A stretch of DNA of 64,000 bases from Methanocorpusculum sp. (GTDB lineage Archaea > Halobacteriota > Methanomicrobia > Methanomicrobiales > Methanocorpusculaceae): the NCBI GenBank assembly GCA_017399555.1, contig JAFQBW010000004.1, positions 1 through 64,000 on the forward strand, read 5' to 3'. How positions within the stretch are numbered: position 1 is the first letter of the stretch; every line of letters begins with the position of its first letter. Shown in pieces: positions 8,861-16,912 of this stretch. The translations under genes were made by a program, and so were the position numbers. The notes under the pieces are model-generated. The model was not told the origin of the DNA and searched no databases. It saw only the letters and a program-made list of their open reading frames with translations.

Positions 8861-10063
8861 ATGACTGAGATTGCAGATATTCTTCTCCGTATGATTGTCG
8901 ATTCACGCGGCAATCCGACTGTTGAGGCAGAGATTACCACCGTTTCCGGCGGCTTTGGCCGTGCATGCGCTCCAAGCGGTGCATCTACCGGAATTTATGA
9001 AGCCCATGTCCGTCCGTGCGACGAGGCTATTGAGGATGCAAAGCAGACTCTTATCCCGCAGCTCATCGAACTTGATGCAGCTGACCAGAGAGGCTTCGAC
9101 TACGTCCTTCACGAAATCGACGGAACCGAGAACCTTTCCGGTATCGGTGCAAACGTGGCTGTTGCTCTCTCCCTTGCAAACGCAAAGGCAGCAGCATCCG
9201 CACAGGGACTTGAACTCTTCCAGTACCTTGGAGGAGCTTTTGTTCAGCACCAGACTCCGCTTCCGCTCGGAAACGTTATCGGCGGCGGTGCACACGCAGT
9301 TGATGCAACCGACATTCAGGAGTTCCTGATTGTCCCGACCGGAGCGGGAAACGCATCTGAAGCAGTCTTTACCAACGCTCTTGTCCACAAGCGCATCAAA
9401 GAGATTCTTGTTGCGCGCGGCAAGGGATGCGGCAAAGGCGACGAAGGAGGATGGGCACCGAAGATTTCCGACCTTGAAGCCTTCGAAATCGTAAAAGAAG
9501 CAACCGACAAGGTTTTCGACGAGACCGGAATCGAGGTCCGCATGGGTCTTGATGTTGCCTCTTCCGAGATGTGGGATGCAGAGAAACAGCGGTATGTCTA
9601 TAAGAACGCAGAGCGTACAACTGAGGAGCAGATTGCGTATATTGCAGAGCTTATCGATGACTACAACCTGATTTACGTCGAAGACCCGATTCAGGAAGAA
9701 GACTTCGAAGGCTTTGCCGCTATCACCGCCGAAGTTAAGGACCGCGATACTCTCATCTGCGGAGACGATCTGTTTGTCACCAACGTTGAGCGTCTGGCAC
9801 AGGGTATTGAGATGAACGCAGGTAACTGTGTTTTAATCAAGCCGAACCAGATTGGTACCCTGACTGATACCTTTGAGACCATTGACCTCGCACACCGCTG
9901 CGGTTACGAGACTGTCATGTCCCACAGATCAGGTGAGACAACCGATGCCACCATTGCACACTTAGGAACTGCATTTGAGTGCTGCTTCTTAAAGTGCGGT
10001 GTCGTCGGCGGCGAGCGCATCGCTAAATTAAATGAACTTATAAGAATTGAGGAGCATTTCTAA
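8861..10063 (+). CDS. eno: Enolase (phosphopyruvate hydratase)
   Basis: Enolase (400 residues) interconverts 2-phosphoglycerate and phosphoenolpyruvate in gluconeogenesis. The N-terminal domain carries [12 protein letters not shown] and PSGASTG. Barrel signatures include KGDEGGWAP, the metal ligands in [11 protein letters not shown] and CGDDLFVTN, the catalytic lysine in [11 protein letters not shown], and SHRSGET. It is a little shorter than many homologues (about 420-430). The end [19 protein letters not shown] is short but natural-looking. It is cotranscribed with rpoK and S2, a conserved archaeal arrangement. Confidence 0.95.
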   Translation: MTEIADILLRMIVDSRGNPTVEAEITTVSGGFGRACAPSGASTGIYEAHVRPCDEAIEDAKQTLIPQLIELDAADQRGFDYVLHEIDGTENLSGIGANVAVALSLANAKAAASAQGLELFQYLGGAFVQHQTPLPLGNVIGGGAHAVDATDIQEFLIVPTGAGNASEAVFTNALVHKRIKEILVARGKGCGKGDEGGWAPKISDLEAFEIVKEATDKVFDETGIEVRMGLDVASSEMWDAEKQRYVYKNAERTTEEQIAYIAELIDDYNLIYVEDPIQEEDFEGFAAITAEVKDRDTLICGDDLFVTNVERLAQGIEMNAGNCVLIKPNQIGTLTDTFETIDLAHRCGYETVMSHRSGETTDATIAHLGTAFECCFLKCGVVGGERIAKLNELIRIEEHF

Positions 10064-10064
10064 A

Positions 10065-10673
10065 ATGGCCGACAATGAACTTGGAATTGAATTAACTGAA
10101 CCATTAGTATCTGTAGAAGAATATCTTGCTGCAGGTGTCCACATCGGTACCCAGCAGAAAGACAACGACATGAAGGACTTTATCTACCGTGTTCGTTCCG
10201 ACGGTCTTTACATCATCGACATCAGAAAGACTGACGAGCGTATCAAGCAGGTTGCAAAGTTCCTTTCCCGCTACGAGCCAGGAAAGATTTTCGTTGTCAC
10301 TTCCCGTCAGTACGGTCAGTACCCGGCACAGAAGTTCGCAGACACTCTTGGTGCAATCTCCCACGTTGGCAGATTCATCCCGGGAACCTTAACCAACCCG
10401 AAACTCCCGAAGTACGTTGAGCCGGAAGTCGTTATCGTTACCGACCCAATCGGAGATTCTCAGGTTATCACTGAAGCTGTCCAGTGCGGCATCCCGGTTA
10501 TCGCACTCTGTGATATCAACAACCAGACCAACAATGTTGATCTCGTTATCCCGACCAACAACAAGGGACGCAAGGCACTCTCCATGATCTACTTCCTCTT
10601 AACCAGAGAGATCATGAAGCAGAAGGGCATTGTTTCTTCCCTGACTGTTGAAGACTTCGAAGCTGAACTCTAA
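10065..10673 (+). CDS. rps2: 30S ribosomal protein uS2
   Basis: This 202-residue archaeal uS2 has signatures [50 protein letters not shown] and the C-terminal [22 protein letters not shown] place the start at ATG 10065 ([10 protein letters not shown]), one base after the enolase stop, with GGAG in the enolase end as ribosome-binding site. An in-frame ATG at 10047 lies inside enolase and is less likely. It is the last recognisable gene of the string. Confidence 0.93.
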   Translation: MADNELGIELTEPLVSVEEYLAAGVHIGTQQKDNDMKDFIYRVRSDGLYIIDIRKTDERIKQVAKFLSRYEPGKIFVVTSRQYGQYPAQKFADTLGAISHVGRFIPGTLTNPKLPKYVEPEVVIVTDPIGDSQVITEAVQCGIPVIALCDINNQTNNVDLVIPTNNKGRKALSMIYFLLTREIMKQKGIVSSLTVEDFEAEL

Positions 10674-10847
10674 GTTCGGTTTTCGGAAAATCATATCCTT
10701 TTTTTGTAATAGTTATTTGGTGTTTGTGAAGGGGGATTGGAAGGTTTGACCTGCCGTATGCAGGAGGGGAGTTCGCATGACGTCCCGACGGTGAGATTTT
10801 CTTTATAGAATTACTCCTATTTTTTTGCCAATCTCTCTATCTCGCGA

Positions 10848-11066
10848 AAGACGAGCGGCACGCAGTGACGCAAGCCATGAGCAAATCGTTAGGTTTGCGA
10901 AAGTGCCAAATCTCTTATATAATCCACTCCTTTGTCTTTATCTCTATAATGTGCACTCTGATTTTTCGAGCTTTTCAGACAAAAACGCACTTTCGCACGG
11001 CGTGAGGCGCTGTAAAGCGACTCAAGCCATGAGCAAGTCCGCAGGACTGGCGAAGGCGCGGTATGG
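10848..11066 (+). repeat. Two degenerate copies of a CAAGCCATGAGCAA intergenic repeat
   Basis: Copy 1 (about 10848-10908) and copy 2 (about 10985-11060) share CAAGCCATGAGCAA followed by a short stem. In copy 2 this is AAGTCC-GC-AGGACT and then GGCGAAGGCGC. The same stem (AGTCC/GGACT) recurs on the opposite strand near 36893-36930, and the related CAAGCCGTGAGCATGG occurs near 37946. This indicates a dispersed intergenic family. Confidence 0.55.
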
Positions 11067-11134
11067 GATTTATATACTTCTACATTGAATCATAAGATTG
11101 GCCGGTCTGACCAACCGGACTAACAAGATAGGAG

Positions 11135-11233
11135 GTGTTATTCATACTTCTGTTTGTAATGGCAGTCGTCACAATTGCTGTTATCATATCTCGGGAAATT
11201 CGAGCATGGCTGCAGTTATTGATGAAAAAATAG
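11135..11233 (+). CDS. Possible 24-32 residue hydrophobic peptide (speculative)
   Basis: A strong AGGAGGTG lies at 11130-11137. An in-frame reading from the overlapping GTG 11135, or more conservatively from ATG 11159, gives a hydrophobic stretch (LFILLFVMAVVTIAVII) followed by a basic tail ending in LQLLMKK and TAG at 11231-11233. One membrane segment plus a positive tail is the general form of small toxic membrane peptides. A GAGGG/CCCTC hairpin with T-rich sequence follows (11236-11258). The start codon is unclear because ATG 11159 is far from the ribosome-binding site. No family is recognised. Confidence 0.3.
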   Translation: MLFILLFVMAVVTIAVIISREIRAWLQLLMKK

Positions 11234-11331
11234 TGAGGGGTCATACCCTCATTATTTTATCTCCCTGTCATCAGGGAAATCACTATATACTTACACCGCG
11301 TAAGTATTACTTGCAATACAAACAGAAGTAT
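11144..11331. repeat. 15-nt perfect inverted repeat around small ORF
   Basis: ATACTTCTGTTTGTA at 11144-11158 recurs as its exact reverse complement at 11317-11331. Flanks also correspond loosely: CCGG hairpins and TAACAA-ATAGG occur on both sides in opposite orientation. Read on the minus strand, the right copy gives a second short hydrophobic frame beginning ILLFV, ending at 11257. The arrangement looks like two convergent, diverged copies of one small module. Confidence 0.5.
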
Positions 11332-11776
11332 GACCGGCTGAATAGGTTTGGTCGCCTATTTGTTATGGCCGGTTCACTTCCTTGCATCTTTTGGTAATTT
11401 TCTGTGTTCTCTTTTGCAGGATTCATTCTCTATCCGCCCTATCCTCCTCAGTCTCCTCTATCCGGTAATGCTCATCTTCTCTGTTCCTCTGTCCGCTCCC
11501 CGGACTCTGTTCACGCGTCGCCAAGGCTCGCGTCAACTCCGTCCGCCCCCCGCTCTGTTACTTCCCTCCGGCAGCACGCTCCGCTCGCCCCTCTTCCTCT
11601 TCATACCCGCGCAAAACAATAATTTTCCGTCCTGCGATGCCGCGGAGAATAATAAAACTCTTTTAAATTGTTAATTCAGGAAACAAACTGCAAAATAGCT
11701 GTAAAAGTCCGGTGAGGGCAGCAGTATCCACACTGCTTTGTACTCCACATCCCCCACCTAACTATAATATATGGCG

Positions 11777-12703
11777 TTAAGTGTTTTTAATCTTACCGTC
11801 TTTTCCGCTCAGAATACCGAGTTTGCGTAAATCGTTTACCACTGCTTTGAGATAGTCCGCGGTGATGTCGAAGGAGATTACGTCATTCGTTCCCTCAAGC
11901 GGGAAGGACGGAGCACCAAGTGCTTCGAGCAGTGCTTCTTCGGATGCGTTGCCTTCTGCAACAAGCTCGTGAATCTTTCCAACGAATGCCTGCTTGAAGA
12001 AAACTGCATCAACGAATTTTGCAGCCTCATCTTCATCAACATCTACGTGGTCGAGGAAGTCAGCGATTTCATCGGTGTTGACGAAGAGAACTTCTGTTCC
12101 GACGGTGATTACATAGTCGGTGGTCGAAGAGGTTCTGACATGGCTTGCGATGCCGCATTCGGCTAAGTCATCCTGGGTTACTGCCGGGAAGTCGTTGTAT
12201 GCATACATGACAGTCATCTCGTCTGCTGCTTTGATTTCTTTCAGACGATAGTTTTCCCCTTCTTCTTCGAGGAGTCCGTTGTCCTCTAAGGTTGCAAGGA
12301 CCATTAAGGAGGAGACGAATTTGTCTGCGGCATCTTTTTTGATTGCGTCATCTCCGGTTGCATCAATTGTCTGGAGCTGTGCTAACATCTGAGACGGGGT
12401 TGAGTCGGATAAGAGATCTCCTTCCTTGTGTCCTTCGAGGAACTCTTCGAGGGTTTCTTTTCTTTCGATGAGGTCGTTTTTCATGTGGAGGAGGTCTTCA
12501 TCGACTTCGTTTTCCTCTTCGTCCTTTTTGGCAAGCAGGTCGATGAGGTTCATGAACTGGGAGATGGTTCCCTCAAAGTACGGTTCTCCGGAGAAGCTGT
12601 GCTCAACAACGATGCGGCTTCCGCATTCCTTTTCGCGGAGGAATTTCTGGAAGTCCACTGCGGCTTCGTGTGAGTAAAAGGTGATTTTCTCTTCGAGTGT
12701 CAT
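11777..12703 (-). CDS. Acidic hypothetical protein, 308 aa
   Basis: I do not recognise this protein. It is strongly acidic (Asp/Glu-rich throughout), has no signal peptide or membrane segment, and is predicted mostly helical. The region around 60-100 (KKDEEENEVDEDLLHMKND) resembles a charged coiled coil. The last 40 residues (FDITADYLKAVVNDLRKLGIL) could form a helix-turn-helix-like or winged-helix fragment. Codon use matches the highly expressed genes upstream. A TATA-like GGTATATCC on the minus strand about 30 nt upstream suggests a leaderless transcript, divergent from purF. Confidence 0.75.
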   Translation of the reverse strand: MTLEEKITFYSHEAAVDFQKFLREKECGSRIVVEHSFSGEPYFEGTISQFMNLIDLLAKKDEEENEVDEDLLHMKNDLIERKETLEEFLEGHKEGDLLSDSTPSQMLAQLQTIDATGDDAIKKDAADKFVSSLMVLATLEDNGLLEEEGENYRLKEIKAADEMTVMYAYNDFPAVTQDDLAECGIASHVRTSSTTDYVITVGTEVLFVNTDEIADFLDHVDVDEDEAAKFVDAVFFKQAFVGKIHELVAEGNASEEALLEALGAPSFPLEGTNDVISFDITADYLKAVVNDLRKLGILSGKDGKIKNT

Positions 12704-12730
12704 TCTAAGTAGATAGTTAGTTTCGCATAA

Positions 12731-12766
12731 GGGATATACCTACCTCTCAGTCGGTTAAATGTATAT
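12731..12766. promoter_or_regulatory. Divergent leaderless promoter pair (unknown gene / purF)
   Basis: The 86-bp gap between the divergent starts holds one TATA-like element for each strand. GGTATATCC (minus, 12731-12740) lies about 30 nt before ATG 12703. TTAAATGTATAT (plus, 12755-12766) lies about 28 nt before ATG 12790. Neither start has a ribosome-binding site. Both transcripts probably begin at or next to their start codon. Confidence 0.5.
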
Positions 12767-12789
12767 CCGGCTTTGGCAAATATTTCTGT

Positions 12790-14181
12790 ATGTGCGGAAT
12801 CGCCGGGACAGCCGATACAATACTTGCAGCACCTGTTCTCTATCATCTTCTCCATGCGCTTCAGCATCGCGGTCAGGAGAGTGCGGGAATATTTGTCTGG
12901 GACGGAACTTCGGTACAGAAGCAGAAAGGATACGGGCTGGTCTCGGAAGTGTTCAGTGATGCCGACCTCAAACGGTTTACCGGAACGGTTGGTATCGGGC
13001 ATGTCCGGTATCCGACAACCGGCGGCTCGAAGCCGGAAAATATCCAGCCGTTTCATTTTCTTTTCCGTGGTCACTCTTTGTCGGTTGTACATAACGGAAA
13101 TCTGGTAAACACTGAGGCTTTGCGGGATGAATATGCAGGCCATGGCGTTACCTTCTCCTCAACCTCGGACACCGAGGTTATCGGAACGGTTCTCGCCGGA
13201 GAGCTGGTGAAGGGAAAAAGTCTGGAGGATGCCGTACTCTTTGCACTGCAGAAACTCTCTGGTTCATACTCGGTTATCTGTATGCTTGACGGACAGCTTT
13301 TCGGATTCCGCGACCCGCTTGGCATAAAGCCGTTCTGCATGGGAAAAACAAAGACAGGAGGATACATCCTTGCCTCGGAAAGCGCCGCACTTGACGCTGT
13401 CGGGGCGGAGCTTCTGCGGGATGTGCGTCCGGGAGAGTTTGTCTTAGTCGGCACAGACGGCATCGTCTCATCACAGTTGGTGAAGGCGGAATCTCCTGCG
13501 CACTGTATCTTTGAGTACATCTACTTTGCCCGCCCCGATTCGATTCTTGACGGGGTGCCGGTATATGATGTCCGCAGAAAGACCGGGGAGATTCTCGCCC
13601 GGGAATCGTCTGCCGATGCGGAAATGGTATCCCCTGTCCCGGATTCCGGGACTGCTTCCGCGGTTGGATTTGCAAAACAAAGCGGCATCCCGTTTCGGGA
13701 AGCCCTCATCAAAAACCGCTATACGGGCAGAACCTTTATTCTCCCCAGTCAGGAGAAGCGTGAGCTTGGCGTCCGCATGAAACTGAATCCGATTCGCTCT
13801 CACGTACAAAACCGCTCGGTGATTCTGGTGGATGACAGTATTGTCCGCGGCACCACTGCGAAACGGATTTTGTCTCTGGTTCGTGATTTTGGCGCAGCGG
13901 AGATTCATCTGCGGATAGCATCCCCTCCGGTAATTGCCCCCTGTTATCTGGGAACGGATTTCCCGACCAGAGAGGAGCTTATCTCTTCTGCAAAGACGGT
14001 TGATGAAGTCCGTGATACCATCGGCGCGTCAACACTTGCCCATGTATCGCTGTCTGGTTTGGTGGAGGCGTCAGGTCTTCCAAAAGAGTATCTCTGTCTT
14101 GGATGCCTCACCGGAGTGTATCCGTTAGAGATTGCAGGAGAAGTTTGCGAAAAGAAAAAAATGTGTGTTTACCGTAGATAG
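12790..14181 (+). CDS. purF: Amidophosphoribosyltransferase
   Basis: This enzyme (463 residues) makes 5-phosphoribosylamine from PRPP and glutamine, the first committed step of purine synthesis. The N-terminal Ntn glutaminase domain begins MCGIAGTAD, so Cys2 becomes the catalytic nucleophile after Met removal and there is no propeptide. LLHALQHRGQESAG and the oxyanion region follow. The phosphoribosyltransferase domain has the PRPP motif ILVDDSIVRGTTAKRI at about 345-360. The YLCLGCLTGVYP motif near the end fits the iron-sulfur-type PurF. The start lacks a ribosome-binding site and looks leaderless. Confidence 0.95.
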   Translation: MCGIAGTADTILAAPVLYHLLHALQHRGQESAGIFVWDGTSVQKQKGYGLVSEVFSDADLKRFTGTVGIGHVRYPTTGGSKPENIQPFHFLFRGHSLSVVHNGNLVNTEALRDEYAGHGVTFSSTSDTEVIGTVLAGELVKGKSLEDAVLFALQKLSGSYSVICMLDGQLFGFRDPLGIKPFCMGKTKTGGYILASESAALDAVGAELLRDVRPGEFVLVGTDGIVSSQLVKAESPAHCIFEYIYFARPDSILDGVPVYDVRRKTGEILARESSADAEMVSPVPDSGTASAVGFAKQSGIPFREALIKNRYTGRTFILPSQEKRELGVRMKLNPIRSHVQNRSVILVDDSIVRGTTAKRILSLVRDFGAAEIHLRIASPPVIAPCYLGTDFPTREELISSAKTVDEVRDTIGASTLAHVSLSGLVEASGLPKEYLCLGCLTGVYPLEIAGEVCEKKKMCVYRR

Positions 14182-14435
14182 TACGGGACGAACTTCTTGT
14201 GAGCGGTGATAATGGTTTTGCTGTTTGCATTAATCGTTATCACATAGTCATCCGATTCCGCATACCAGTTTTTTCCGATTCTGGTAACAGCACCTTCGGA
14301 ATTTCTGATTCTGTCTTTACACCATGACATCACATCGGCTGTTTCCAGCTGCAGGTTTCTTCTGATTCTTTCGCTTCCCTGCTCAGTGATATGTAAACGC
14401 TCTAATTGAGAAAGTAATTCGTTTTTCGCCGTCAT
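14169..14435 (-). CDS. DUF3781-family protein
   Basis: An 88-residue protein whose core matches the small DUF3781 family as I recall it: LHITEQGSERIRRNLQL, WCKDRI and the C-terminal GKNWYAESDDYVITINANS then TIITAHK. No function is established for the family that I know of. I start at ATG 14435 (MTAKNELLSQL). A longer frame extends to 14627, but those 64 residues are low-quality sequence and there is an AAGGG-like ribosome-binding site before 14435. It ends inside the last codons of purF on the opposite strand. Confidence 0.75.
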   Translation of the reverse strand: MTAKNELLSQLERLHITEQGSERIRRNLQLETADVMSWCKDRIRNSEGAVTRIGKNWYAESDDYVITINANSKTIITAHKKFVPYYLR

Positions 14436-14868
14436 AATAGAACCCTTCTGTGTACGGCTGCCTGATTGAGACATTCTGCTGCCTGTATCTTTGGCAGCAA
14501 TACGGGGAGAGAATACTTCCTCTGTTGTTCTAAATTCTGAAAACTGCTGTGATATATGTGAAGGATAACACATCTCCGGGGTGTTTGGAGGGGGGAGATT
14601 TATCATTTCTGTGTTATGCACTAACATATATCATTTCATCTATATACTCATCGATAATATTTATTTTTTATCCGCTTATTGTGTTTTTATAGGGTAATTT
14701 TTTGACAGCGGGTTAAATTATTATGTAATTGTGATGAATCATATTCCGGCACATTCAAACACCACAGAACGGATGGCAGGTTGGTTTCGGCGTGGTGTTT
14801 TTCCGCGTTTGGGGTTTTCCTGTTTTTCGTTTTTCTTTCTGTTTCATGTGCAGTACAGGTGAACGATT
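14436..14868. other. Intergenic leader region of amt with long-range stem
   Basis: This gap separates the DUF3781 gene from amt. It is AT-rich near 14640-14700 and has a possible TATA element, TTAAATTATTATG (14713-14725). Downstream, AAACACCAC (14757-14765) pairs perfectly with GTGGTGTTT (14792-14800), followed by T-rich sequence. This could be a leader hairpin or an operator. A GGAA-N6-TTCC NrpR-type site was not seen. AGGTGA precedes the amt start. Confidence 0.45.
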
Positions 14869-16071
14869 ATGGTTCTTGATACTGGTGCAACGGCCTGGGT
14901 TCTGATTTCAGCTGCATTGGTATTGCTGATGGTTCCCGCTGTAGGCCTTTTCTATGGAGGAATGGTGAGACGGAAGAATGTTATCTCAACGATGATGCTT
15001 TCTTTCGTTTCTCTTGCTCTTGGTATTGTTCAGTGGATTATTATCGGTTACACGCTGGCGTTTGGCGGCGATGTTGCAGGGCTGATTGGTTCACTGGAGT
15101 TTTTCGGACTCAGCGGTATTCCGTTTGACGGGGTGACGAATGGGATTCCAGATATCCTGTTTGTCTGTTTCCAGATGATGTTTGCCTGTCTGGCCCTTGC
15201 GATTCTGACGTCCGGTCTGGTCGGAAGGGTGAAGCTTTCGTCCTATATTGTGTTCGGGCTTTTGTGGCTGACACTTGTGTACGCTCCGCTTGCTCACTGG
15301 GCATGGGGAGGAGGCTGGGCTTCTCAGCTTGGCGCGCTTGATTTTGCCGGAGGAACGGTTGTTCATATCAGTTCCGGCTTTGCGGCGCTTGCTCTGGCAC
15401 TTGTTATCGGAAAGCGGATTGGATTTGGTGCGCAGAATTTTGCGCCGCATAATATTCCAATGACGCTGATTGGCGGTATGTTTCTGATTCTTGGATGGTT
15501 CGGGTTTAATGCAGGTTCTGCCCTTGCCGCAGACAGTCTTGCCGCGAATGCGTTTCTGGTGACTGCCGCTTCTGCGGCTTCCGGTGCGTTGACGTGGATG
15601 GCTGTTTCTGCGAAGAGCGGAAAGCCCGGTTCGCTCGGGTTTATTTCCGGCGCTCTCGCAGGTCTGGTTGGAATTACGCCGGCGGCAGGATATGTGAATG
15701 TTGCCGGGGCTTTGGTTATCGGTGTTCTGACGTCTCTGTTCTGTTATGCCGCTTTACGCTGGAGAATGAAGAGGAGACTTGATGAGTCGCTTGATGCCTG
15801 GGCAATTCACGGTATGGGCGGTGTCTGCGGAGCGGTTCTGACAGGAGTGTTTGCGGTCTCTGCACTTTGCGGAGTGGGCGGTCTTCTGGAAGGAAATGTT
15901 TTGCAGTTTGCGGTTCAGCTTCTGGATGCGGGTGTTGCCGCAGGGTATTCGTTTGCGGTGACGTTTGTTCTTGCCTGGATTATCAATAAGACGCTTGGTC
16001 TGAGAGTTTCGCATGACGAGGAGTATGTTGGTATGGATATGAGCCAGCATGGAGAGCAGGCGCATGCCTGA
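14869..16071 (+). CDS. amt: Ammonium transporter (Amt/AmtB)
   Basis: This 400-residue protein has eleven predicted membrane segments and conducts ammonium into the cell. Conserved features are GLFYGGMVRRKNV near the N-terminus, APLAHWAWGGGW, and the pore histidines in GGTVVHISSGFAAL and AIHGMGGVCGAVL. The cytoplasmic C-terminus is short. There is no cleavable signal peptide. It is directly followed by glnK (12-bp gap), the standard amt-glnK pair in which PII plugs the channel when nitrogen is sufficient. Confidence 0.95.
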   Translation: MVLDTGATAWVLISAALVLLMVPAVGLFYGGMVRRKNVISTMMLSFVSLALGIVQWIIIGYTLAFGGDVAGLIGSLEFFGLSGIPFDGVTNGIPDILFVCFQMMFACLALAILTSGLVGRVKLSSYIVFGLLWLTLVYAPLAHWAWGGGWASQLGALDFAGGTVVHISSGFAALALALVIGKRIGFGAQNFAPHNIPMTLIGGMFLILGWFGFNAGSALAADSLAANAFLVTAASAASGALTWMAVSAKSGKPGSLGFISGALAGLVGITPAAGYVNVAGALVIGVLTSLFCYAALRWRMKRRLDESLDAWAIHGMGGVCGAVLTGVFAVSALCGVGGLLEGNVLQFAVQLLDAGVAAGYSFAVTFVLAWIINKTLGLRVSHDEEYVGMDMSQHGEQAHA

Positions 16072-16083
16072 GGAGGTTTTCGT

Positions 16084-16416
16084 ATGAAGATGGTTGTTGC
16101 GGTTATCCGTCCTGAGAAGGTGGAAGGTGTGTTGAATGCTTTGGAGGAACATGATGTTCCGGGAGTGACTATTACGGAGGTTTCCGGTCGCGGTGAGCAG
16201 GGAGGTATCTGTCTGCAGTATCGTGCGGGGAAGATGCGTGTTCATACGCTTCCGAAGACGAAGCTGGAGATTGTTGTTCCGGATTCGGATGTGGATATGC
16301 TGATTTCTCTTATCCGCGGGTATGCACGTACCGGTGAGAAAGGGGACGGGAGGATTTTTGTGCTTCCGGTTGAGGCGGCGGCGTGGGTTCGCACTGATGA
16401 ATATCTGACTGAATAA
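16084..16416 (+). CDS. glnK: Nitrogen regulatory protein PII (GlnK type)
   Basis: This 110-residue trimeric signal protein binds ATP/ADP and 2-oxoglutarate and regulates Amt. The PII fold is clear: KMVVAVIRPEKVEGVLNAL, VTITEVSGRGEQGG, LPKTKLEIVV and GEKGDGRIFVLPVE. The T-loop aligns with E. coli GlnK without gaps. Tyr46 is kept but the uridylylation site Tyr51 is Met, and the usual GAEY is replaced by AGKM. Control by uridylylation is therefore unlikely, which fits archaeal PII proteins. AGGAGG precedes the start. Confidence 0.93.
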   Translation: MKMVVAVIRPEKVEGVLNALEEHDVPGVTITEVSGRGEQGGICLQYRAGKMRVHTLPKTKLEIVVPDSDVDMLISLIRGYARTGEKGDGRIFVLPVEAAAWVRTDEYLTE

Positions 16417-16452
16417 TTTTCATTCACCAGCCTCATCCCTCTTTTTTTTGGT

Positions 16453-16489
16453 GTTGCTGATAAGATATGGCGTTCTTCCGGATTCTTGG
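16453..16489 (-). pseudogene. Remnant of a third 137/148-aa paralogue (C-terminal fragment)
   Basis: On the minus strand this stretch reads PKNPEERHILSA. It resembles LASNLEEHHVLSENG near the end of the 137-aa protein at 17650-18063. DNA similarity is also visible: GATAAGATATGGCGTTCTTCC here against GATAAGACATGGTGTTCTTCC there. No intact reading frame surrounds it. I read it as a leftover of another duplicated copy, cut off next to glnK. Confidence 0.45.
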
Positions 16490-16508
16490 GCAAAAAATAG
16501 CAGGGTGG
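16489..16508 (-). terminator. Recurrent 20-nt 3' element, copy 1
   Basis: GGCAAAAAATAGCAGGGTGG on the + strand reads CCACCCTGCTATTTTTTGCC in the transcript direction. It lies just after the stop of the 130-aa gene. It is one of five near-identical copies, each at the 3' end of a transcription unit in this cluster. The six-T run suggests transcription termination. Confidence 0.55.
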
Positions 16509-16510
16509 GT

Positions 16511-16903
16511 TTAGGACACGTAGAGGTTTACCCGATAGATTGTCCCGTTGTGTTCTATGTAGCGGTTTTGACCGCCAGTGTAATACCCGTATGCTTCCCG
16601 GATTGCGTAACCGGTTTCTTTGTCTACACATCCGGGACGGATGTAGTAGTCTGAAAGTATGCCTTGGTCGATGTGGAATGATTCAGGAATGTTTCTGAGA
16701 ATCGGGTACTTTTCGTAATCTTCTTCGGTGAGTTTGATAATCACTGCATTCTCCGGGATGGGTTCTGTTGGAACTCTGAAATTGAATTCTTCGTAGAGTC
16801 CTGCGTTAAGCAGGAATGATAGCGGTCCTGAAAGTACGAGGAGAACGCCGGCTGTAATGAGGATGATGAGGATTATTTTTGTGTTTCTTTCCTGCGGTGT
16901 CAT
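16511..16903 (-). CDS. Membrane-anchored hypothetical protein (family A), 130 aa
   Basis: The protein has one N-terminal membrane segment (about 10-33, IILIILITAGVLLVLSGPLSF) and an extracytoplasmic domain of about 90 residues. The domain contains NAVIIKLTEEDYEKYPIL and ends NRYIEHNGTIYRVNLYVS. It is a clear paralogue of the 132-aa protein at 19464-19862. The segment LTEEDYEKYP is also echoed in the two C-type proteins. It starts 9 bp after the 222-aa lipoprotein gene and is probably cotranscribed with it. I recognise no described family; the function is unknown. Confidence 0.8.
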   Translation of the reverse strand: MTPQERNTKIILIILITAGVLLVLSGPLSFLLNAGLYEEFNFRVPTEPIPENAVIIKLTEEDYEKYPILRNIPESFHIDQGILSDYYIRPGCVDKETGYAIREAYGYYTGGQNRYIEHNGTIYRVNLYVS

Positions 16904-16912
16904 GACTGTATC

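Larger units (their letters stand above)
10674..11776. other. 1.1-kb gene-poor intergenic region
   Basis: No convincing conventional gene is present. It contains a small stem (CCTGC-CGTAT-GCAGG near 10752-10766) followed by GGGGAG...CGTCCC, two degenerate copies of an intergenic repeat (10848-11066), a short hydrophobic ORF with a strong ribosome-binding site (11135-11233), and a 15-nt perfect inverted repeat (11144-11158 and 11317-11331). The part 11400-11620 is pyrimidine-rich on the + strand and shows no coding pattern. Longer ORFs on the + strand here look random in composition and lack ribosome-binding sites. Confidence 0.6.

Noticed and set aside
10825-11674. Several + strand ORFs of 70-110 aa in the 10.7-11.8 kb gap
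   Set aside because: They run through repeats and pyrimidine-rich sequence, lack ribosome-binding sites and show random composition.
12700-13143. 147-aa minus-strand ORF overlapping the start of purF
   Set aside because: It covers the conserved purF N-terminus and the divergent promoter region and has no ribosome-binding site.
14436-14627. 64-residue N-terminal extension of the DUF3781 protein
   Set aside because: The extension has low-complexity Ser/Pro/Gln sequence, and a plausible ribosome-binding site precedes the internal ATG 14435.
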